Positions 41,233 through 50,105 of a stretch of DNA of 64,000 nt are shown one piece after another (position 1 is the first letter of the stretch; every line of letters begins with the position of its first letter). Source of the stretch: Ectothiorhodospiraceae bacterium (GTDB lineage Bacteria; Pseudomonadota; Gammaproteobacteria; HK1); assembly GCA_024234875.1 (NCBI GenBank), contig JACKNM010000004.1, positions 186,001 through 250,000 of the forward strand, in the 5' to 3' direction. The translations under genes were made by a program, and so were the position numbers. Below the pieces are notes generated by a model that was not told the origin of the DNA, ran no database searches, and saw only the letters and a program-made list of their open reading frames with translations.

Positions 41233-43977
41233 TCAGTCCAGCGATCCCGCGGCGTCGAGAGCGATGCGGAGGCGCAACGCCTCCACCGCGTCCGGGTACC
41301 GCCGACCGAGCTTCAGATCCAGCCAGCCTGAGACGGGGGTCCCCGCGCCGCACCACAGCACGCCCGGCAGGTACGGCCGGTAATCATCTCGCCTCGGGTG
41401 CCGGGTGAGGTCGAGGCAGTCGCCGAGCAGCTCCGTCAACGACGTGAAGGTCGGCGGGGCAGTCGTGTCCCGGCAGTCCGGGCAATCGACGATGAAGGCA
41501 TAGAGCATCTCGTCCACGCCGGGCGCGTACAGGTGACGTCGTCGACGAAAGGTGTCGATCTCGTCCAGTGACCCGAGGCCCAGCCAGACGATGCCGTCGC
41601 CATGCTGGTAGAGGCGGCGAATCGACGCGGGAAGTGGCCCGAGCCGCCCCTCCGCCGCGTCGAGCGCGGCCGGCGAGGCCGGCGGCCGATCGGTACTGAC
41701 CCGCTCTCTACCGCTCACCCGGTCCATCCAGTCAGTGACCCACCCGAACCGGCTCGGAGCCTCGATGAGCACAAGGAGCTCGTCGAGGCTCGCGTCGCTC
41801 AGGCGTTCGAGGGCTGCGTGTAGGGCGGCATCCTCGTCGGCGAGCCGACGCCGGGCGATCCAGGTCGATTCGAGATAAGCGCGAAGACTCACGTGGCCCA
41901 CGATGTCGTCCGGGTACAACTCGACCACCCGAAGCCCGGCCACGGCGAGGTCGGGACTCGGCTGAAAGTGGACCTGCATCTGCCCGCCCGCCGAGTCCCC
42001 GAGCCACCACCAGCCCTTCATCGCGGTTCGTGGAATCTCGACCAGCTCCGCACGATCCTCGACCCAAATCTCGAGGTGGTCCGGGTAGAGCCCCGGGATC
42101 TCGGGGTCGGTGACGATGGTCGGCCGGATCGCCTCGACCGGGGCGATCGAGGCGGGCAACAGGCCGTTGGTCAGGCGATACAGATCTGCCAGATCGGCCG
42201 GCAGCGGCTGCCCCAGTCGAGCCGCGGCGGCGGCGAGGAGGGCATCACTCGCCGGTCGCGACGACCCCCCCTCGGGATTCAGTGCTGTCACCAGCTCGGC
42301 CAGCGAGAAACCTCGCGCCTGCGAGACCAGCTCCGTCTCGTACGCCGACCTCGCCTCCGAGCGGGCCTGCGCCGCATCGGACTCGGCCTTGTGGCGAACG
42401 ACCTCGACGAGACCGAGGAACGGAACGACCGCAAGCGCGACGTACAGCACTCCGATGAGCACGGCCTGGTGCCAACGCATCGGCTCCGTGCCCAGAAACT
42501 CGGCCAGCACCAACCCCTGCCGCAAACGCCGTTCGCTATTCGTCGGGCCGAAGCGTCGCTCCAGCTCGGCGTAGATCGGGATGAGTCGGGGCGTTGGTCG
42601 AGGCTCGGTCGCCAGCTCTCTCGACAGACGGTCCCCGACGCCCAGCAGGCGCCATCGACCGCGCAGCACCGGAAGCTGGAGCAGCGCGAGCACCGTCAGC
42701 GCGGGCACCCCGAGCCACCAGGCCGCTGCACCGCCGCCGATGGCGGTGAGCGCGCCGAGCGCGACACTCAGCCGGGTGAATCTCGGCGTGAGCATCGCGT
42801 CGACGACATGGCTCCCGTCGAGCGGCGGCAACGGGAGGAGGTTCAGATAGTTCACCACCAGCAACAAGATCGCCAGAATGTCGAGATTGGGGATGTCGTT
42901 GGCGAGCGTCGGCTCGTTCCACAGCAATATGGCGATCGACCAGCCGAGCACGATCCCCGGTAACGGCCCCATCAGACTCATCCATGCGCGGTGCCAGGCG
43001 TTGGGTCGTGCCGCCGTCCCGATCGCCACGCCGCCGACGAGCGGCAGCATGAGGACTTGAAGATTGCGATAGCCGAGGGCGCGCATGACGATGAAGTGCC
43101 CGCCCTCGTGGAGTGCGATCACGAGCAGCACCGCCACTGCGAGACCGAGATCCCAGAAGGCCCAGCCGACCACCACGGACAGGAGCGACGTGAGGCCGAA
43201 CAACGTCCACTGCACGCGTGCCGGCGGGCTGCGGCGGTGAAGTTCCCGCAACTGCACCGCGAGATAGGCCATTCGCTCCGGCGCCACCGGCCGCGTGTCA
43301 TCGGGCTGGGGACAGTCCACCATCGCGCGCAACAGTCGCAGAGCAAAGCGCAGTCCCGGCGTCGCCAGCCGATCGTCGACCGAGGTCAGGTCCCCGCGCG
43401 CGATCAACGCCTGGCGAACGCGCTCGGGCATGGCCACCAACACGTCATGGGGGTCCGGCTCACTCGCGTAGGCAAGATCGACGGGCCCATGCGCGGCGAC
43501 CCATTCGATGTGCCGCGCGTGCTGCGCGTGGAAGGTCGGCTCGGAGATGGCCTGCCCGAGCACAGACTCGGTGGCACACAGGGTATGGTGGAAGTCGAAC
43601 GACTGGCTGACGAGCGTCCGACCGTCGAGCAGTCGTGTGACGTAGCTGGCGTGGAGCCAGTTGGCCATGTACGGATGTGGCGGCAGCATGAGGACCAGCC
43701 AGGTGCCGGAGACTGGGTGCAGGTAGGTTGCTCGCAACGGACTGAAGCCGTCGCCAGCACCCTCGCACTCGGAGAGCCACCACCTCGGCCCCTCGAATCC
43801 GAGCCCACCCAGCTCGACCCTCGCCCGCTCGAACAGATGCGCCCACGGCACCGGTGGACGGATATCGCCGAGGGGACGGATGCGCCGCCGCACGAACGGC
43901 GTCGCCATCGCCATCCGGATCGGAAGGAGCACGTACACGAGGGCGATTGCGGCCAGTAGTGCGAGGATCTCGGACAC
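41233..43977 (-). CDS. M50 site-2-protease-like protein fused to two SUKH-like domains
   Basis: A 914-residue protein. A first helix (about 3-22) and a soluble domain (40-250) precede a membrane core with the zinc motif H290-EGG-H294 and the third-ligand loop LPLPPLDGSH (D387), as in intramembrane proteases of the S2P/SpoIVFB type. After another helix (about 505-527), the C-terminal third holds two SMI1/KNR4-like (SUKH) domains, about 575-700 (ALLAAAAARLGQPLPADLADLYRLTNG) and 768-900 (ALDAAEGRLGPLPASIRRLYQHGDG). GTG 43977 was chosen because GGAG lies eight bases upstream; an ATG at 44070 is in frame but follows no clear ribosome binding site. SUKH domains are usually toxin-immunity or scaffold modules. 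Confidence 0.8.
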   Translation of the reverse strand: MSEILALLAAIALVYVLLPIRMAMATPFVRRRIRPLGDIRPPVPWAHLFERARVELGGLGFEGPRWWLSECEGAGDGFSPLRATYLHPVSGTWLVLMLPPHPYMANWLHASYVTRLLDGRTLVSQSFDFHHTLCATESVLGQAISEPTFHAQHARHIEWVAAHGPVDLAYASEPDPHDVLVAMPERVRQALIARGDLTSVDDRLATPGLRFALRLLRAMVDCPQPDDTRPVAPERMAYLAVQLRELHRRSPPARVQWTLFGLTSLLSVVVGWAFWDLGLAVAVLLVIALHEGGHFIVMRALGYRNLQVLMLPLVGGVAIGTAARPNAWHRAWMSLMGPLPGIVLGWSIAILLWNEPTLANDIPNLDILAILLLVVNYLNLLPLPPLDGSHVVDAMLTPRFTRLSVALGALTAIGGGAAAWWLGVPALTVLALLQLPVLRGRWRLLGVGDRLSRELATEPRPTPRLIPIYAELERRFGPTNSERRLRQGLVLAEFLGTEPMRWHQAVLIGVLYVALAVVPFLGLVEVVRHKAESDAAQARSEARSAYETELVSQARGFSLAELVTALNPEGGSSRPASDALLAAAAARLGQPLPADLADLYRLTNGLLPASIAPVEAIRPTIVTDPEIPGLYPDHLEIWVEDRAELVEIPRTAMKGWWWLGDSAGGQMQVHFQPSPDLAVAGLRVVELYPDDIVGHVSLRAYLESTWIARRRLADEDAALHAALERLSDASLDELLVLIEAPSRFGWVTDWMDRVSGRERVSTDRPPASPAALDAAEGRLGPLPASIRRLYQHGDGIVWLGLGSLDEIDTFRRRRHLYAPGVDEMLYAFIVDCPDCRDTTAPPTFTSLTELLGDCLDLTRHPRRDDYRPYLPGVLWCGAGTPVSGWLDLKLGRRYPDAVEALRLRIALDAAGSLD

Positions 43978-44127
43978 CGCCGTCGCTCCGGAAGGGTCGT
44001 TCAGTATGGGGACGCGCCGCGGGTCATCGCCAGATGATATGGCACGCGCGCAACACCCGGCAGACGGCACACGTTGGCGGCGAGCAAGCGCTAACCGCCG
44101 ATGAACGCAGCTCGCCAGGTCCCCCGC

Positions 44128-45372
44128 TCACGCGCGGGCCGAGCCCGCCCCCGGCGTCAGAGCCAGGCGCATCAGGGCCGAGCCGAGCAGGCCGTAGGCG
44201 GCGAACGCGAGCAGGACCACCTCGACCGCGAACCCGGCGTCCATCAGCGCCCCCATGGCCACAGGGCCCAGCGCGGAGCCGAACACGCTGAGCGCGAAAC
44301 CGAGGCTGCGGATGGCGCCGACGTGCTCGACTCCGTAGAGCTCGGCCCACATCGCCGACACCGCGGTGTAGGTGAGCCCGCTGCACACCCCGAACAGCGC
44401 GAGGTAGGGCCAGACCACCCAGGCGGCGTCGAAGGCGGCGAGCAGCACCAGGCCGGCAATCATCGGGCTCAGCACCAGGGGCACGAGGCGCACTGCGCCG
44501 ATGCGGTCGATGATCGGGCCCGCGAGCAGCGAGGTGGTGACGCTCGCCGCCGCGTAGATCGCGTAGCTACCGGTGATCCAGGCGTGCGACCAGCCCTTGG
44601 CGTCGGCCACCGTGAGGTGGTGAAAGAACATCGCAGTTACCACCGCGGACGGTGCGAGGAGCCCCGGCAGTAGCAGATAGAAGCGCCGGTCGCGGAGCAC
44701 GTCGGCGCGGGTCCACGAGCGCTGGGGGGCGGCGCCGGAGGTGCCGGCGTCGACCAGGCGCGCGAGGTAGGCGTGGTGCCGCGCGCCGTGACCACGCAGC
44801 AGCCAGAGCACCATCGGCAGCACCAGCAACACCTGCACGAGCCCGGCGCCCGTGTACGTCGCCCGCCAACCGTGGGCCGCGATCAGGGTCACCACCAGCA
44901 CCGGCAGCGTCGCCTCGGCTGCCGCGTAGCCGACCGCCGACACCGCCAGCGCCGACCCGCGCCCGTGCTCGAAGTAGCGCACCATGCTGGTCGAGGCAAT
45001 ATGGCTGGACAGCCCCTGCCCGGTCTGGCGCAGCGCGAAGATCGCGAGCACCAGCATCCAGGCGGCGGAGGCCGAGGCCGCAAGGGCGCAGGCGCCTGCC
45101 AGCCCCAGTGTCACCAGCGCGGTGTAGATGCGGAGATCCACCCGGTCGATGAGTTTGCCGGTGAACGGCAGGACCGCGGCGCTCGCGAGCGTCCCTGCCA
45201 TGTAGATCGCACCCCAGGCGGTGTGACCGAGACCGAACTCGGCCTGGATGCTCGGCCCGAACACCCCGATGAAGTAGGTCTGCCCGAAGCTCGACGCGAA
45301 CGCCATGGTGAAGCCGAAGACGACGAAGCGCGGATCGAGCCGCGCGAGGCGCGTGTAGGCGGCGAGTGACAT
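44128..45372 (-). CDS. MFS transporter
   Basis: A 414-residue major facilitator with twelve predicted helices. It resembles oxalate/formate-type and monocarboxylate-type MFS permeases (FGFTMAFASSFGQTYFIGVFGPSIQAEF at the first helix; FTGKLIDRVDLRIYTA as motif A; LAGPIIDRIGAVRLVPL in the second half). The gene lies 116 bases after the last ABC ATPase gene on the same strand, so it may be read through from the Dpp-type operon. The substrate is unknown. Confidence 0.88.
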   Translation of the reverse strand: MSLAAYTRLARLDPRFVVFGFTMAFASSFGQTYFIGVFGPSIQAEFGLGHTAWGAIYMAGTLASAAVLPFTGKLIDRVDLRIYTALVTLGLAGACALAASASAAWMLVLAIFALRQTGQGLSSHIASTSMVRYFEHGRGSALAVSAVGYAAAEATLPVLVVTLIAAHGWRATYTGAGLVQVLLVLPMVLWLLRGHGARHHAYLARLVDAGTSGAAPQRSWTRADVLRDRRFYLLLPGLLAPSAVVTAMFFHHLTVADAKGWSHAWITGSYAIYAAASVTTSLLAGPIIDRIGAVRLVPLVLSPMIAGLVLLAAFDAAWVVWPYLALFGVCSGLTYTAVSAMWAELYGVEHVGAIRSLGFALSVFGSALGPVAMGALMDAGFAVEVVLLAFAAYGLLGSALMRLALTPGAGSARA

Positions 45373-45488
45373 GAAGACCCTTGCGTGGTCGGCGGGCGCG
45401 CAGAGTAGCGCGGGCGCAGCCCGGGGAACCACATGCGAGGAGATGACGTCCCCCGGGTTTCGCCGCGCTGCACCCGGGCTACGTGGCG

Positions 45489-46448
45489 CTACTTGTGGCG
45501 GCCTTCCTCGACGGCGTGGCAGGCGACGCGGCCGGCGTCGGCGCGGGCTGCAAGCTCGGGGCGCTCGTGGCGGCAGCGCTCGCTCGCGAGCGGGCAACGC
45601 GGGTGGAACGTGCAGCCCTTCGGCGGATCGATGGGGCTCGGGACCTCGCCGCCCATCGGGGTGCGATCGCGGCGCGGTGCCTCCAGGTCCGGAATGGTGT
45701 CGAGCAGGAGCCGGGTGTAGGGATGCAGCGGTCGGCGGAAGAGGGTCTCGACCGGTGCCTCCTCGACGATGCGTCCGAGGTACATCACCGCCACCACGTC
45801 GGAGACGTGGCGCACCACCGAGAGGTCGTGGCTGATGAAGAGATAGGTCAGGCCGAGCTCGCGCTGGAGCTTCTTCATCAGGTTCAGAATCTGCGCCTGG
45901 ACCGAGACGTCGAGCGCCGAGGTCGGCTCGTCGCAGACCAGGAACTCGGGCTCGCTCGCCAGCGCGCGGGCGATCGAGATGCGCTGGCGCTGCCCGCCGG
46001 AGAACTCGTGCGGGTACTTGTCGCCGTCGGACGCACCGAGGCCCACGATGCCGAGTAGCTCGTCGACCCGCGCGCGGATCGCCGCCTCGTCGGAGCGCAG
46101 GCCGAGCGTGCGGATCGGCTCGGCGACGATGCTGCGCACCCGCCAGCGGGGATTCAGGCTCGCGTAGGGGTCCTGGAAGATCATCTGCAGCCGGAGATCC
46201 GGGCGTATCAGTCGAATCTCGCCAGCGCTCGGGGCGTGGAGCCCGACCACCAGGCGCGCCACCGTCGACTTGCCGCAACCGGACTCGCCGACCAGGCTCA
46301 CCGTCTGACCGGCGGTGATCGAGAAGCTCACGTCGTCGACCGCGCGCAACAACTGCCGCGGTCGCCCCTCCAGCACCCGATTGAGCCATGGCGCGGAGAC
46401 GTCGAAGACGCGGGTGAGGCCGTCGACCGCGAGCAGCGTGTCAGCCAC
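45489..46448 (-). CDS. oligopeptide-type ABC transporter ATP-binding protein (DppF/OppF-like)
   Basis: A 319-residue ATPase. Walker A is GESGCGKST, Q-loop FQDPYASLNP, signature FSGGQRQR, Walker B LVCDEPTSALD, switch ISHDL. The C-terminal oligopeptide-transporter extension carries GCTFHPRCPLASERC, whose cysteines bind an iron-sulfur or metal centre in DppD/DppF proteins. Its start overlaps the stop of the partner ATPase by eight bases. It is the last transport gene of the operon 53640-45489. Confidence 0.94.
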   Translation of the reverse strand: MADTLLAVDGLTRVFDVSAPWLNRVLEGRPRQLLRAVDDVSFSITAGQTVSLVGESGCGKSTVARLVVGLHAPSAGEIRLIRPDLRLQMIFQDPYASLNPRWRVRSIVAEPIRTLGLRSDEAAIRARVDELLGIVGLGASDGDKYPHEFSGGQRQRISIARALASEPEFLVCDEPTSALDVSVQAQILNLMKKLQRELGLTYLFISHDLSVVRHVSDVVAVMYLGRIVEEAPVETLFRRPLHPYTRLLLDTIPDLEAPRRDRTPMGGEVPSPIDPPKGCTFHPRCPLASERCRHERPELAARADAGRVACHAVEEGRHK

Positions 46449-47421
46449 CGTTCACCCCTCCCTGCTCGAGCCAGCACGCGACTGCCCCGGTCCCGACCGG
46501 ATGGGGGTCCGGCCGCTCGCGGGCGCAACGCGGGCCGGCATCGGGACATCGCGGGTGGAAGGCGCAGCCTGGTGGCATCCGGTCGAGGCGCGGCATCGAG
46601 CCGTCGATCTGCACCAACTCGTCGACGCGCGAGCGCAGGCTCGGGATCGAGCCCATCAGACCACGGGTGTAGGGATGGCGCGGCTCGCGAATCACGTCGA
46701 GCACCGGGCCCACCTCCGCCAGGCGCCCCGCGTACATCACCGCCACGCGATCCGCGGTCTCCGCGATGACCCCCATGTCGTGTGTGATCAGCATCACCGC
46801 GGTGCCGTGCTCCTTGCACAGGCGCTTGAGCAGCGCGGTGATCTGGGCCTGGATGGAGACGTCGAGCGCGGTGGTCGGCTCGTCGGCGATCACCAACTTC
46901 GGGTTGGCGCAGAGCGCGAGCGCGATCACCACCCGCTGGCGCATCCCGCCGGAGAATTGATGCGGGAAGTGGTCGATGCGAGTCGTCGGCGCCGGGATGC
47001 CGACCGCGGTGAGCGCGGCCACCGCCTGCTCGCGCGCGGTGCGGCGGTCGCATCGCGTGTGCACGCGGATGGTCTCGACGAGCTGGTCGCCGATCGACAG
47101 CACCGGGTTCAGGCTGGTCAGCGGATCCTGGAAGATGGCGCCGATCTCGCGCCCACGCACCCGCTCCAGCCCGCGCTCGTCGAGATTGTCGATGCGCGCA
47201 CCGGCGAGCCGGACCTCACCGGCGGCGATGCGCCCCGGCGGCTCCAGCAACCCGAGCACCGCCATCCCGGTCATCGACTTGCCGGCGCCGGACTCACCCA
47301 CCACGCCGAGGATCTCCCCCGGCGCGATGTCGAGCGACACGCCGTCGACCGCGACCAGCGTCCCGGACCGAGTCGGGAACTCGACCCGCAGATCGCGCAC
47401 CGAGAGCACCGGCTGGGTCAC
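46441..47421 (-). CDS. oligopeptide-type ABC transporter ATP-binding protein (DppD/OppD-like)
   Basis: A 326-residue ATPase with Walker A GESGAGKSM (methionine in place of the usual serine or threonine), Q-loop FQDPLTSLNP, signature FSGGMRQR, Walker B LVIADEPTTALD and the C-terminal GCAFHPRCPDAGPRC extension. The Walker A Ser/Thr coordinates Mg2+; many DppD/OppD members carry methionine here, so the ATPase is probably normal. It overlaps the upstream amidohydrolase gene by four bases, tying import to the enzyme. Confidence 0.94.
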   Translation of the reverse strand: MTQPVLSVRDLRVEFPTRSGTLVAVDGVSLDIAPGEILGVVGESGAGKSMTGMAVLGLLEPPGRIAAGEVRLAGARIDNLDERGLERVRGREIGAIFQDPLTSLNPVLSIGDQLVETIRVHTRCDRRTAREQAVAALTAVGIPAPTTRIDHFPHQFSGGMRQRVVIALALCANPKLVIADEPTTALDVSIQAQITALLKRLCKEHGTAVMLITHDMGVIAETADRVAVMYAGRLAEVGPVLDVIREPRHPYTRGLMGSIPSLRSRVDELVQIDGSMPRLDRMPPGCAFHPRCPDAGPRCARERPDPHPVGTGAVACWLEQGGVNGG

Positions 47422-48887
47422 CGCGCGCCCCCGCGCAGCGGGTAGCTCGAGGAGAAGATCTCCTCGACCGGCGGATGCCCGTGGGTACGCTCCGGGTAGC
47501 GTGCGATCAACCCGTCGAACTGCGCCTGCGCGCGCGGCCAGTCGGTCTCGTCGTCGAAGCCCGCGATGCGGCGCTCGTGCATCACCAGCCGGCCGTCGAC
47601 CAGCACCGTGGTCACGTCGCGGCCGCTGGCGCCGGTCATCATGCTCTGGATCGGGTCGGGCCCGCGCAGTGTGTGTGCGAGGTCGATCACCGCGATGTCG
47701 GCGCGCGCACCCGGGCGCAGGCGACCGAGGTCGGGGCGACCGAGCGCATCCGCGCCGCCGACGGTGGCGGCGTCGTAGTAGTGCTCGGCGCGCACCGCGC
47801 CGATGTCACGCTCCACCACCCGACACAGCATCATCCCGAGCTGCATGTTGAGGATCATGTCGGGCGGCCAGGTGTCGGTGCCCATGCCGATGCGCTGACC
47901 GGCCTCTCGATAGGTACGGAAGGAGCGGATGACCCCACCGTGACGCGCCGAGACGAGCGGGCAGTGGACGATGGTGGCCCCGCTGTCGCGGATGATGTCG
48001 AGGTCGTCGCCGGAGACGTACGTCGCATGCGGCAGGAGGGAGCGCTCGGAGAGGAAGTCGAGCGAGCGCAGCCATCCCGGCGCGGTCGTCCCGTGCAGGC
48101 GGCGCAGCGTGTCGACCTCCATCTGACCCTGGCAGCAGTGCAGGCGAATCGGGACGGCGAGGTCACGCGCGGCCGCCGCGGATCGACGCAGCAGCTCGGC
48201 GGTGCAGGTCTCGACGCGATCGGGAGCGAGCATCGCGCGCACCAGTCCACCGTGGGTGTCGTCGTGGCGGCGGCAGAAGTCGATCGCGGCCTCGAGCTCG
48301 GCGAGGCCACGCGCCTCGTCGAAGTCCGCGACCATCGTGCCGTCGGACTCCACCACCACGTTGCCGGTGCGGTAGGCCGGTCCGAGGTAGACACGCAAGC
48401 CCAGCTCGACCGCGGCGTCGATCGCCGCCTCGAACTCACCGACGGTCTCGCCCCACTGGCGATAGAACAGCGACGCGATCGGCAGCGCGGTGGTGATGCC
48501 GTTTCGCAGGAGCTGCGCGAACGCGAAACGCTTCTGGTAGGCGAGCTCGTCCTCGGAGTACATCTCGTACGGACCGCGCTCGACGTAGGAACGCGGCCAG
48601 ACCCGACCCTTGCGCCAGGCCGGTTGGTTGTCGAAGCCGAGGATGGTGGTGTCGAGGTCGGACAGCGCGTCGAGGTCGACGAAGCCGGGGCCAATCAGCG
48701 CATCCCCGAGGTCGAGCCGATGCGCGACCTCGCCGGCATAGCCGTGACCGACGAAGCGCACAGCGCCCTCGTCCACCACCACCTCGCCACCGGGCAACAG
48801 GACGTGGTGGTCGTTCTCGTGGCCGACCACCCAGCGCGCGGTGAGCAGGAGCGGACCGCGCGGGCGCTCGCCGAGGCGCAGGCTCAC
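47418..48887 (-). CDS. amidohydrolase-family protein with altered metal site
   Basis: A 489-residue TIM-barrel amidohydrolase of the chlorohydrolase/deaminase (TrzN/AtzA-like) branch. The usual HxH after strand 1 is missing: the sequence reads GPGFVDLDALSD, with D73 and L75 in the histidine places. Other active-site residues appear kept: a histidine in PIRLHCCQGQME, another in LLPHATYVSG, and the aspartate of GMGTDTWPPD. A mononuclear site with a different ligand set, or a changed activity, is possible. It sits inside the ABC operon, overlapping its neighbours by four bases on each side, so it likely processes the imported compound. Confidence 0.82.
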   Translation of the reverse strand: MSLRLGERPRGPLLLTARWVVGHENDHHVLLPGGEVVVDEGAVRFVGHGYAGEVAHRLDLGDALIGPGFVDLDALSDLDTTILGFDNQPAWRKGRVWPRSYVERGPYEMYSEDELAYQKRFAFAQLLRNGITTALPIASLFYRQWGETVGEFEAAIDAAVELGLRVYLGPAYRTGNVVVESDGTMVADFDEARGLAELEAAIDFCRRHDDTHGGLVRAMLAPDRVETCTAELLRRSAAAARDLAVPIRLHCCQGQMEVDTLRRLHGTTAPGWLRSLDFLSERSLLPHATYVSGDDLDIIRDSGATIVHCPLVSARHGGVIRSFRTYREAGQRIGMGTDTWPPDMILNMQLGMMLCRVVERDIGAVRAEHYYDAATVGGADALGRPDLGRLRPGARADIAVIDLAHTLRGPDPIQSMMTGASGRDVTTVLVDGRLVMHERRIAGFDDETDWPRAQAQFDGLIARYPERTHGHPPVEEIFSSSYPLRGGAR

Positions 48888-50080
48888 GGCGCCTCGACCA
48901 GCGCGACGCCGTCGCGCGCGACCACGCGACCGCCCTTCACCACCAGGTGACGCGGCGCACGGGTGACCACCGCATCGGTCAATGTCTCGCCGCCGACCAG
49001 CACGAGATCGCCGTGGCAGCCGACCTCGAGGCCGTAGCCCTCGAGCGCCATCACCTTGGCGCCGCCGTGGGTGCAGACGTCGAGCGCGATCTCGACCTCG
49101 TCGTCGCGGCGCAGGTTGTTGCGAAGACCCACCAGCATCGCGCGCTCGAGCATGTCCGCGTTGCCGTAGGGACCCCAGGTGTCGCGCATGCCGTCGGTCC
49201 CGGCGCAGACCACCACGCCCGCGTCGCGGAGCTGCTTCACCACCGGCACCGGGCGCGACGCCGACCCGGTGGTCATGATGTGCACCCCGGCCTCGGCGAG
49301 TTGCTCGACCAGCCGCGCGACGTAGGCCTTGTCGTCCATGCCGAGGCAGAACGCGTGGCTCACCGTCACCTTGCCCTGCATACCGAGCGCGCGGGTGCGC
49401 TCGATGATCAGCTCCATCGAGAAGCCGCCGAGCTCGCCGAGCTCGTGGACGTGGATGTCGACCGGCTTGCCGTGGCGCTCGGCCAGCTCGAAGACAGTGT
49501 CGACATGGCCCTTCGGGTCGCGGTCCATGCCGGCCGGGTCGATGCCGCCCACGACCTCCGCCCCGAGCGCGAGGGCGCGGTCCATCAGCTCGACCGTGCC
49601 CGGTCGGATCAGCATCCCGCTCTGGGGGAACGCGACCAGCTCGATGTCGATCACGCCCCGCAGCGCATCCCGTGTCGCCATCACCCCCTCGATGGAGCCG
49701 ACGCCGGACTCGGTGTCGACGTCGACGTGGCTGCGGATGTGGGTCGAGCCCTTCGACACCGAGAGCACCGCCTGGCGCATCGACTGACGGTGCGGGTCGA
49801 TGCCCAACGTCTTCTTCGCGGCGCGCTCGTTGTCGATCTTGTCGATCAGCCGCGGCCCGACCTCGTTGCGATACCAGGGCATGCCGAGCAAGGTCTTGTC
49901 GAGATGGGTGTGGGCCTCGACCAGTCCCGGGATCGCGATCGCGCCCGCGCCGTCGACCGCGTCGACACCGGCGGCGGAGAGCCCTGTTCCGATGGCCTCG
50001 ATCCGTCCGTCGCGAATCAGGATGTCGGCGCGCGCACCCGCCATCGGGCGCACGTCGCGCAGCAGCAGGGAGTGGGGCAT
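48884..50080 (-). CDS. cytosine deaminase-like amidohydrolase
   Basis: A 398-residue amidohydrolase of the CodA/AtzC branch. The metal-binding HxH is in VEAHTHLDK (about residue 57); THIRSHVDVD, DIHVHELGE, VSHAFCLG and the aspartate of CAGTDGMRDTW complete the site. Such enzymes deaminate or de-alkylaminate pyrimidines, triazines or related ring amides. The gene lies 25 bases after a permease gene and overlaps the second amidohydrolase by four bases. This suggests that the importer takes up a cyclic N-containing compound. The ATG at 50080 was chosen; the longer frame to 50146 runs into the permease gene. Confidence 0.9.
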   Translation of the reverse strand: MPHSLLLRDVRPMAGARADILIRDGRIEAIGTGLSAAGVDAVDGAGAIAIPGLVEAHTHLDKTLLGMPWYRNEVGPRLIDKIDNERAAKKTLGIDPHRQSMRQAVLSVSKGSTHIRSHVDVDTESGVGSIEGVMATRDALRGVIDIELVAFPQSGMLIRPGTVELMDRALALGAEVVGGIDPAGMDRDPKGHVDTVFELAERHGKPVDIHVHELGELGGFSMELIIERTRALGMQGKVTVSHAFCLGMDDKAYVARLVEQLAEAGVHIMTTGSASRPVPVVKQLRDAGVVVCAGTDGMRDTWGPYGNADMLERAMLVGLRNNLRRDDEVEIALDVCTHGGAKVMALEGYGLEVGCHGDLVLVGGETLTDAVVTRAPRHLVVKGGRVVARDGVALVEAP

Positions 50081-50105
50081 CGGGTCGACCTCCGGGGGGT
50101 TCGGC

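Noticed and set aside
39105..41408. 767-residue plus-strand frame overlapping the Sel1-type gene
   Set aside because: It is a frame-shifted shadow rich in Arg/Pro/Ala. The 39178 frame has a membrane segment, a Sel1-like unit and a coiled coil.
46441..47421. Defective Walker A in the DppD-like ATPase (GKSM)
   Set aside because: Methionine at this place is common in the DppD/OppD subfamily, so it is not a sign of inactivation.
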